Source: Trachelipus rathkii (Eukaryota; Arthropoda; Malacostraca; Isopoda; Trachelipodidae). Taken from it: a DNA stretch of 42,500 nucleotides. The DNA lies in the NCBI GenBank assembly GCA_015478945.1, contig JABUQX010125990.1, positions 1 to 42,500 on the forward strand, read 5' to 3'. The notes beneath the pieces are model-generated. The model was not told the DNA's origin. It made no database searches and saw nothing but the letters and a program-made list of their open reading frames with translations. How positions within the stretch are numbered: position 1 is the first letter of the stretch; every line of letters starts with the position of its first letter. This document shows, in pieces, positions 36,352 through 42,500 of this stretch. The position numbers and the translations under genes are program-made.

Positions 36352-36490
36352 GGTGTGCGGACCAAAAAGAGCGGAAATTGTTGTTTTGATCCGCACGTGC
36401 AAGTCGCTAAATTTCCTGACGACTCCACACCTCCGCTAGTCCGCACCTATTCTGGTAGTCTGCTCGGACGGACTAGCGGGACTAGGGACT
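36352..36490. other. GC-rich island with hairpins inside AT-rich DNA
   Basis: About 140 bases rich in CGGAC/GTCCG words stand out from the flanks. CCGCTAGTCCG (36433-36443) and CGGACTAGCGG (36469-36479) are perfect 11-base inverted copies with a 25-base loop. GTGCGGA (36355-36361) pairs with TCCGCAC at 36390-36396 and again at 36440-36446. A plus-strand frame crosses it (VRTKKSGNCCFDPHVQVA) without family resemblance. It may be the end of a small DNA element or a structured RNA; no tRNA or known RNA fits. Confidence 0.5.
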
Positions 36491-36504
36491 AAAGAGCGAA
36501 GTGC

Positions 36505-36616
36505 CACTCTGATATATATCATATATATATATTATATATTGATATTATATATATAATACTACTATTTATTATAATATATATAATATTAATATATATTATA
36601 TATAGTATATATAATA

Positions 36617-36664
<48 letters not shown>

Positions 36665-36665
36665 A
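36505..36665. repeat. (TA)n tract
   Basis: Imperfect then near-perfect TA repeats that begin right after the GC-rich island. Confidence 0.9.
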
Positions 36666-37362
36666 AATTATTGTCTATTGACAAATAGACATAATGAATA
36701 AGTATCATGATCTTCCATATATAAATAGATGAAAAAATTGGAAAAGTATCAATTGTATTAAAAGTATTCAAAAGAAAGGAAAGCTAGATGATTTATTCTC
36801 ATTGAATAAATCAATAAAATTTAAATAACAATGAAAATACGAAATACAATTAGGTTTCCATTTCAAAACCAAAAAAAAATTATCTTTTTTTGTGTATGGC
36901 AACTTATAAGCATTTTATCTCTTCTGGCAACTCACCTTCTATCGTTAATTAAATAAAGTCTGCAGCCATAAATGTGCAATTTCTATTTTTTCCAAGAATT
37001 CTGGCAACTAGCATTGTAACTTCAATCAAAAGTGGTAGCTAGATTTATTATTTTTTTTGGGCAACCAGACCTATCTGTACCTAAAAATTAAACTAAAGCA
37101 ATTCTCAATAATGTCATGAAAAGTTATTATCTTTGTCATTATTTAAAAAAAATGATGACTAAAATTCTTACAAAAATATTTAAATGTAAAAAGGAAACTG
37201 GATAATAATGACTTTCAAAGTCAACAAGAAGCACGTCACGAAAGATGAAAAAGGCGACCTTTTTGAGCTCCTCCAATTGATTCTTAAGCCCTTTCTAGTA
37301 TTTAGCTTGACCTTATAAAAAGAATCAAGAAGCTATACTTTTATGCATATCTTTCATCATTG
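36666..37362. other. AT-rich sequence, recurring TGGCAACT, one short open frame
   Basis: TGGCAACT occurs at 36897, 36925 and 37012, with GGGCAACC at 37059; all four follow T-rich stretches. A 36-residue frame at 37208-37318 (starting MTFKVNKKHVTKDEKGDLF) has an amphipathic look but no family resemblance, and chance is the default explanation. Nothing else was found. Confidence 0.4.
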
Positions 37363-37748
37363 TTCGGTATATATATATATATATATATATATAATTATAT
37401 ATTATATATATATTTATTAGAATATATATATAGGATATATATATTAATATATATATATATAATATATATATAATATATATATAAATAATAATATATCTGA
37501 TATTTTATATATATAGTATATATATACTTAAAGTTACTATATTATATATATATAGTAATAAATGTCTTACTATATTGTTAAAAAGAACGGTGAAGCAAAA
37601 AAAAAAGGAAATTGTTTTATTATACAAATAGAAATTAAACTTCTCTTTTTAAAAGCAGTATAAATAAGCAAGGGTATATAGAACCTTTCCGATGAAAATT
37701 TTCTTTCAGTCAAGTAAAAGGGACAAGGTTCCTATATATATAGATATA

Positions 37749-37784
<36 letters not shown>

Positions 37785-38049
37785 ATATATATAGAGTAAT
37801 ATATATATATATATAAATATATAAAATATATATATTATGATATATTATTATGCCCCTCCTTGAAAAAGCGGGTCGCCGTGAGTGTTGGTTAATGTAAAAA
37901 ATATATATATATATCTATTTATATTATATATATATATATAGATATATATATTTATTATATATATATATATATATATATTTATAATATAATTATATATGTT
38001 ATAACATATATATATATATTATATGGATATATATATATATATATAGTAT
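37363..38049. repeat. Run of (TA)n tracts with two small islands
   Basis: TA tracts occupy 37368-37560, 37733-37848 and 37898-38048. Between them lie a 170-base A-rich stretch (37561-37732) and a 45-base island (about 37850-37896) reading 'gcccctccttgaaaaagcgg' and on, the only GC-richer sequence here. Confidence 0.85.
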
Positions 38050-38943
38050 TAGGGATGTGCCAAAGTATTGGGTATTGGTATTGGTATTGGCAGAGTTGGG
38101 CACCCGCAATTTCATTTTTCCGGGTATTGGTATTGGCTCCGAAAGGGTAATTGGCATTTGCACAGGTATTGGCTATTGGTATTGGCATTTAGCACAGGTA
38201 ATGTGCCAATACTGTTCAGTCCTTATAATGTGTAATAGAATAACAATAGTAACAAAATGATTGAATGCTACTAAAACTTCCGTTCGATAATTTTCTTGAG
38301 TCCTTTTAAGATGGAGGATATTCTCGAAGATGGGTAACTTTTATAAAAGAAGCGATCACGCCTATTCGGGATCTTTCTTGATAGGCAGCGCGAATGATCA
38401 GTTAGAGAATTATTAATTGGTATAAATATAAATTTATTGTGTGAGAATTATTTATTTTAGTGATTTTGGTGAAAAAACATGGTTTGTTGCTGATTACGAT
38501 ATGATACTCAAGTTTATGGATTAAGTTACTAGTACTTTTCTAGTCATTGTGTGGATGTAACTTTTTTACTGTTTTAAAAGTACAGTTTTTCTTTATCATA
38601 AAAAGAGCTTTGCTCATTTTATTAAGAATCGATTTTCTGTGAGGGAGATACTAAGCGAGAGCTTGTATAATGGGTTATCTTAAAAATTTTGTTTATCTCT
38701 TTCCTCCAAAGTAGAACATTTATATTTTTAAACTTTTTAAAATATAAAATAATAGGGTGGTCTTTTTCCTAATCAGATACAAAAAATTTACAATATAACA
38801 AATTAATAGGATACTTGGTATTGGCATAGGAGGTATTGGTTTGGCTGAAATTCAGCATTGATATTGGTTTTTGGTATTGGCAATGATACATCAATGAGAG
38901 TATGTATTGGTATTGGCAACATTCAGTTCTGGCACATATCAGA
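38050..38943 (+). mobile_element. Candidate non-autonomous hAT-like element with TATTGG arrays
   Basis: Both ends carry clustered TATTGG motifs: about nine in 38065-38190 and six in 38815-38920. The outer ends are inverted: TAGGGATGTGCCA (38050-38062) on the left and TGGCACATATCA (38930-38941) on the right, sharing a perfect ATGTGCCA/TGGCACAT core. A short terminal inverted repeat with GTGCC, and dense subterminal motifs where transposase binds, are typical of hAT elements. The 600-base interior is AT-rich and non-coding, so the element would depend on a transposase in trans; a hAT transposase remnant lies 2.4 kb away, but a match between the two is not shown. Flanking (TA)n prevents finding the 8-bp target duplication. 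The plus-strand frame at 38057-38260 is a shadow of the motif array. Confidence 0.6.
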
Positions 38944-39085
38944 TTAATATAGTTATATATATATATTATATATATATATAATATATAATGTATATAAAAT
39001 ATATATATTATTGTATGTATATATATATATTATATATATTATAATATGATATAGATATTATATATATATATTATCAATTTATAGA
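38944..39085. repeat. (TA)n tract
   Basis: TA repeats with rare interruptions directly abut the right end of the candidate hAT element, as another (TA)n tract abuts its left end. Confidence 0.85.
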
Positions 39086-39302
39086 ATAAATATATATATT
39101 GTATTATTGTCTTTACACTATTGAAATTATTGGAAATATTTTTCCAATTTATTTATATTTTATTTTTTAATAGCAATAATAACAAAAAAAAAAACAGCGG
39201 CAGGTTTCGTAAATATTACTGCAGACTTCTACATTCAAGAAATCTGCACACAGACTAATTTGATAAAAATCTGCATTGCAAGTGTTAAGGAAAAGCTGAA
39301 GC

Positions 39303-39313
39303 TAATAATAATA

Positions 39314-39369
<56 letters not shown>

Positions 39370-39470
39370 TATAATATAATAACTAATAATAAATATAATA
39401 TAATGTAATTAAGTATAAAAATAATATAATAAATAATAAATTATAATGTATATAATATTAAAAATGGTAA
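39303..39470 (+). repeat. (AAT)n microsatellite, first array
   Basis: Near-perfect AAT/TAA units at 39303-39368 decay into mixed AAT/TA to about 39470. The 215 bases before it (39086-39302) are AT-rich without a feature. Confidence 0.9.
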
Positions 39471-39479
39471 TTAGATCAA

Positions 39480-39635
39480 ATGATGATGAGAGTGATGATG
39501 ATGATGAATGATGATGATGATTTTGATGATTTGGGTGAATTGATTGAAGATTTTGGTGATTTTGATGATTTGGGTGAATTGATTGAAGATTTTGGTGATT
39601 TTGATGATTTGGGTGAACTGATGATGATGATGTGA
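39480..39635 (+). repeat. GAT repeat grading into a 39-bp minisatellite
   Basis: GAT trinucleotides (39480-39520) lead into a 39-base unit present about 2.5 times (39519-39618), then GAT again to about 39670. Because 39 is a multiple of three, the frame ATG 39480 to TGA 39635 stays open for 51 codons and reads an acidic 13-residue repeat, DFDDLGELIEDFG, between methionine runs. I treat it as a tandem repeat grown from (GAT)n rather than a gene: no promoter or partner is visible. Confidence 0.75.
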
Positions 39636-39664
39636 TTGATGATGATGTATGATGATGATGATGA

Positions 39665-39846
<182 letters not shown>

Positions 39847-40200
39847 TAAATTTACAGTAGATTTTAAAACGAAAAATATATTAAAAATTATTTATTACTA
39901 ATTATTTCTTTTTATTTCTTTTTTATAACATTTTTTTTTATTAAAGTAAAGTATTTTTTACTACATACTTAATTTCAAATTAAAAAAAACGTAAATTTTC
40001 GCCCACCAAGAAAGTTTGTCTCAAAAAAAAATAAAAATAAAAAAAAATAAAAAAAGGCGAATGAATTTAAATAGTAATTCTTGTTTTTTCTACGTTCGAT
40101 ATAATAATAATGCAACGAAGCATCATGATAAATTCATTGCAAACCATGCACCTGCTTCAACTAGACAACTACAGAAACAAACATAAGCAACACAAGGGTG
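39847..40200. other. AT-rich with homopolymer A/T runs, no gene
   Basis: Long T and A runs (39905-39945, 40020-40060) but no coding signal. Confidence 0.5.
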
Positions 40201-40282
40201 AGCACGCACGCGCGCGCGCGCGCGCACGACACACACAAACACACACGAACACAAACCTAACTTACGACGACACAAACACACA

Positions 40283-40283
<1 letters not shown>
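40201..40283 (+). repeat. Compound (CG)n-(CA)n microsatellite
   Basis: CACGCACG leads to about nine CG units (40209-40226), then ACACACA and interrupted CA units to about 40283. Alternating purine-pyrimidine CG/CA next to a long TA tract is the classic composition of Z-DNA-forming sequence. It is the most CpG-dense place in the window. Confidence 0.9.
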
Positions 40284-40325
<42 letters not shown>

Positions 40326-40421
40326 TATATATATATATATAATTTATATAATATATATATATATTTATATATATATATATATAGTAATATATTATATATA
40401 TATATTAGGGCCTATATAATA

Positions 40422-40465
<44 letters not shown>

Positions 40466-40489
40466 TATATATATATAATATAATATTAT

Positions 40490-40558
<69 letters not shown>

Positions 40559-40790
40559 GCCTTATATATATGTATATATATTAATATAAGATATTATATT
40601 ATATATGATATATATATATATTATATAGTACTATTTAATACTTATATATATAATATTCTATATAATATATTATATCTATATATAATATATATATTATATA
40701 TTATATAATATTATTATATTATATATATATATAATATTATTATATTAAATTTTATATATATATATATATATTATATTATATTATAATATT

Positions 40791-40820
<30 letters not shown>
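40284..40820. repeat. (TA)n tract, about 540 bp, with a ten-base island
   Basis: Near-perfect TA repeats, broken by TATTAGGGCC (about 40403-40412) and AGGGTGCCTT (40554-40563). The latter ten bases are identical to the loop of the hairpin at 6867-6893. Confidence 0.9.
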
Positions 40821-40821
<1 letters not shown>

Positions 40822-40834
40822 CCGTAGCTAAAAG

Positions 40835-40859
40835 AGGGGTTGAGGGAGTTTGAACCCCT
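40835..40859. other. Inverted repeat at a (TA)n border, similar to 6867-6893
   Basis: AGGGGTT (40835-40841) and AACCCCT (40853-40859) form a 7-base stem 15 bases after the (TA)n tract ends. The hairpin is 25 bases from AGGGGT to ACCCCT, the same as at 6868-6892, with the outer six or seven bases identical. Confidence 0.6.
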
Positions 40860-41330
40860 TACCCGAAATTTAAACATCAAAATATTTAAGCTGGAAATAT
40901 AACGACTTTAGGGTTAAATCCAAGTCAACTGCCAACATGATTTGGGTTTCCTGTAGGTTTGGAAATCCGAAACCTCCGAAAACGGTCTTCCAGACCTCAA
41001 AAACGGTCTCTCTGACCTTGAAAACCCCATTCTTGTCACGTCAATCCTGAAAAACTGGATGTTGCACATGTTGCCTCGCAACATCCGCTTGCAACATTAT
41101 GGCTGCCTCTCTAACCATCCTTACTACTGCCGAGGTTTTAACACCTTTTTCACAAAAATGGATGTCAGTGACCCCATCGTAACTCACTTCCCACCAAGCC
41201 ATCACAGAAGCCGGATGATAATTATTTTCTATCTTTGGACACTTGGTACGAGTTCTGGTGCTTCCTTTAAGAAAATTACATCTGTAAAAAGAATTTTTCA
41301 GTGGTTATCTAGAAAGAATAAGATATAACG
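40860..41330 (+). other. Unique, more GC-rich sequence before hAT, with short repeats
   Basis: A CTCCGAAAACGGTCT-like word occurs about twice at 24-base spacing (40975-41025). GGATGTTGC (41057-41065) and GCAACATCC (41078-41086) are a perfect 9-base inverted repeat, with another GCAACAT at 41091. The plus-strand frame 41059-41328 (89 residues) crosses this and is not recognisable; it may be a non-conserved part of the hAT element or the neighbouring host sequence. Confidence 0.4.
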
Positions 41331-42093
41331 TATGGTGCAGCTTTTTCGAAATATTTCCAATTATTACAAGCTTTTGGCATAGACACAAACGGCGAATATA
41401 TATCAGAGATACAAAGGTTGAAAGCAAATGGAATAATTAGTGACCTTTTTGATGAGACAATAATATGATTGTGCAGCACCAATGAAGGGAAGCTTAAGCC
41501 TTGTCAAGCTGTAATAATCCGACAATATCAGTGCGATAGATACTGCATGTTTCCTGCTGTTCACATTCCTTAATAAATATAGCCTTGGAACAGACATTCG
41601 AAGTTAAACATATTAGAAACAGTATTGACATAGTGAAAACAATTGGGCATCAATTTAGACCAATGAGAGGACACCTATTTTATAGAGAAGTAAAGGAGAT
41701 TTTCCCAAAGATATAATGAACTAAATAGCACATTAACACAAATGTGTGAAACCAAGTAGGTGGAAAGACATAATTGATTGTTACATTTAGAGAAGTTTTT
41801 AAAGCAATTATTGAGGGTTTAGAAGAGCTTTAAAGTTGAATCAAAATATTGACACTTCTTCAAAAATCTCATATTTTTTGTAAATCTGTAATCGCTAGCG
41901 AATTTGTTGTTAGTTTACTTATGACATCAACATTGTTTTCCTTCACGCTTCTATTATGTACTACATCGCCGTTACCATCATTATAAAGACAGCAACTGCT
42001 CTTGATAATATTGAAAACGTGATACTTGCTTTGAAATATTTTAGAGCAAACATCGATAAAAACTTTCAATCAATTTCAAATGAATGAGTCACA

Positions 42094-42215
42094 GAAGATT
42101 TTACTCTTCATCAGCGAGATTCGAACACTGGACCTCCGCGTTGCTGAGGTAACAGTAACCGGATGCTCTAACCACTAGGCCATCCACGTCCCCAAAAAAG
42201 CTGCAGTATTATGTT
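42094..42215 (-). mobile_element. tRNA-derived SINE-like insertion inside hAT
   Basis: About 120 bases interrupt the hAT transposase in the opposite orientation. The flanks AATGAATGAGTCACA (42079-42093) and AATGAATAAATGACA (42216-42230) agree at 12 of 15 positions, a probable target-site duplication of the length left by LINE-type machinery. The insert holds a tRNA-like head (next entry) and ends in a small hairpin, GAAGA (42094-42098) with TCTTC (42105-42109). There is no poly-A tail and no long body, so it may be a short SINE or a retro-inserted tRNA pseudogene. Confidence 0.65.
42107..42193 (-). tRNA. tRNA-like sequence (pseudo-tRNA or SINE head)
   Basis: The minus strand reads TGGCCTAGTGG (A box, matching TRGYNNAGYGG) and GTTCGAATC (B box, matching GWTCRANNC) at tRNA-like spacing, so internal RNA polymerase III promoter elements are intact. 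The rest does not fold well: the acceptor ends do not pair, the T-stem needs a two-base larger loop, and the anticodon stem TCCG/CGGA encloses about 20 bases rather than 7. Either there is a roughly 13-base insertion at the anticodon loop, or this is a SINE head that no longer needs to fold. I do not assign an amino acid. Confidence 0.6.
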
Positions 42216-42500
42216 AATGAATAAATGACAATACTTCGTGTCAGAATCAATTTAAGTTTTTAAAAACAAATCAATACTTCAAAATTGCAATTGTAATTCG
42301 TTTTCTTTATGATTTGATGTGGCTTCTTATTGTCTCTAAACTTACTCTAATTTTTCAAATCAGTTTGAGAGCAAGTTCATGTGCCACAGATCCGTGCTTA
42401 CTAATCTTAGTAAAGTCATTTCATCAGTATATATTTAAAAATTTTACCAATTATGTAAATGAATTTGATCTTTACAGTAAAATTGTGGATTTAAAAACTC

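Larger units (their letters stand above)
41335..42500 (+). pseudogene. hAT-superfamily transposase, frameshifted, split by an insertion
   Basis: Pieces of a hAT transposase of the group related to THAP12/'52 kDa repressor' proteins can be read in order on the plus strand. CAAPMKGSLS (about 41475) equals the Y-D-G-A-x-x-M-x-G segment; EVKHIRNSIDIVKTI and HQFRPMRGHLFYREV lie at about 41603-41695; CETK-stop-VERH at 41745-41771 is the C-x-T-R-W-V-E-R-H motif with its tryptophan codon now TAG. Then come VTFREVFKAIIEGLEEL (41780-41830), SEFVVSLLMTSTLFSF (about 41898-41945) and ALDNIENVILALKYF (about 41996-42040). After the insertion at 42094-42215, FESKFMCHRS appears near 42360-42390 as in the later helical region. 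At least five frameshifts and several stops make it dead as written. It runs off the window, so the C-terminal dimerisation domain is not seen. Family matching is from memory. Confidence 0.8.

Noticed and set aside
40110..40478. 122-residue plus-strand frame with RARARAR and IYIYIY runs
   Set aside because: It is the translation of the (CG)n, (CA)n and (TA)n tracts.

Overview
This window looks like a repeat-dominated piece of an AT-rich eukaryotic genome, most likely an invertebrate animal. Nothing bacterial is visible: no operons, no ribosome-binding sites, no dense coding. What it does hold is long (TA)n and (AAT)n tracts, a higher-order satellite, a tRNA-derived SINE-like insertion, a Ty3/Gypsy retrotransposon and a hAT transposase. 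The species cannot be named from the sequence. Repeat copies differ by scattered one- or two-base insertions and deletions, and every recognisable protein is frameshifted. Much of this may be uncorrected long-read error rather than biology, so every 'pseudogene' call carries that caveat. I found no intact protein-coding gene.

Layout. 1-1525 is purine-rich on the plus strand and may be a ruined retroelement. From 1.5 to 20.8 kb a single satellite family dominates. Its best-preserved block (17.4-20.8 kb) has a period of about 390 bp, and each period holds three diverged monomers. The same monomer order can be followed in degraded, AT-swollen copies at 15.2-17.4, 11.0-13.6, 7.9-8.1 and 4.2-5.8 kb. 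In the 11-13.2 kb block the repeat distance is about 600 bp. The satellite is broken up by a 1-kb (TA)n tract (5.86-6.86 kb), a small coding-like island (6.86-7.17 kb), a compositionally even, repeat-free block (8.4-10.98 kb) and an unrelated stretch (13.65-15.2 kb).

From 20.8 to 23 kb lies AT-rich sequence with a short cluster of TATCGG motifs and a purine-rich, coding-like minus-strand frame. From 23.3 to 26.7 kb lies a minus-strand Ty3/Gypsy pol remnant: the end of reverse transcriptase, then RNase H, an unusually long spacer, integrase and a candidate LTR edge. From 26.7 to 36 kb the sequence is AT-rich and I recognise no gene. From 36 to 41 kb there are many (TA)n tracts, a GC-rich hairpin island, a candidate non-autonomous hAT-like element with TATTGG subterminal repeats (38.05-38.94 kb), and a GAT/AAT/CG/CA/TA microsatellite complex. 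From 41.3 kb to the window end there is a plus-strand hAT transposase pseudogene split by a minus-strand tRNA-like insertion with a probable target-site duplication.

There is no sign of a new defence system or pathway. The most interesting objects are the trimeric higher-order satellite with its swollen flanking form, the long RNase H-integrase spacer in the Gypsy element, the nested tRNA-like insertion in hAT, and a hairpin motif that recurs where (TA)n tracts meet unique sequence.
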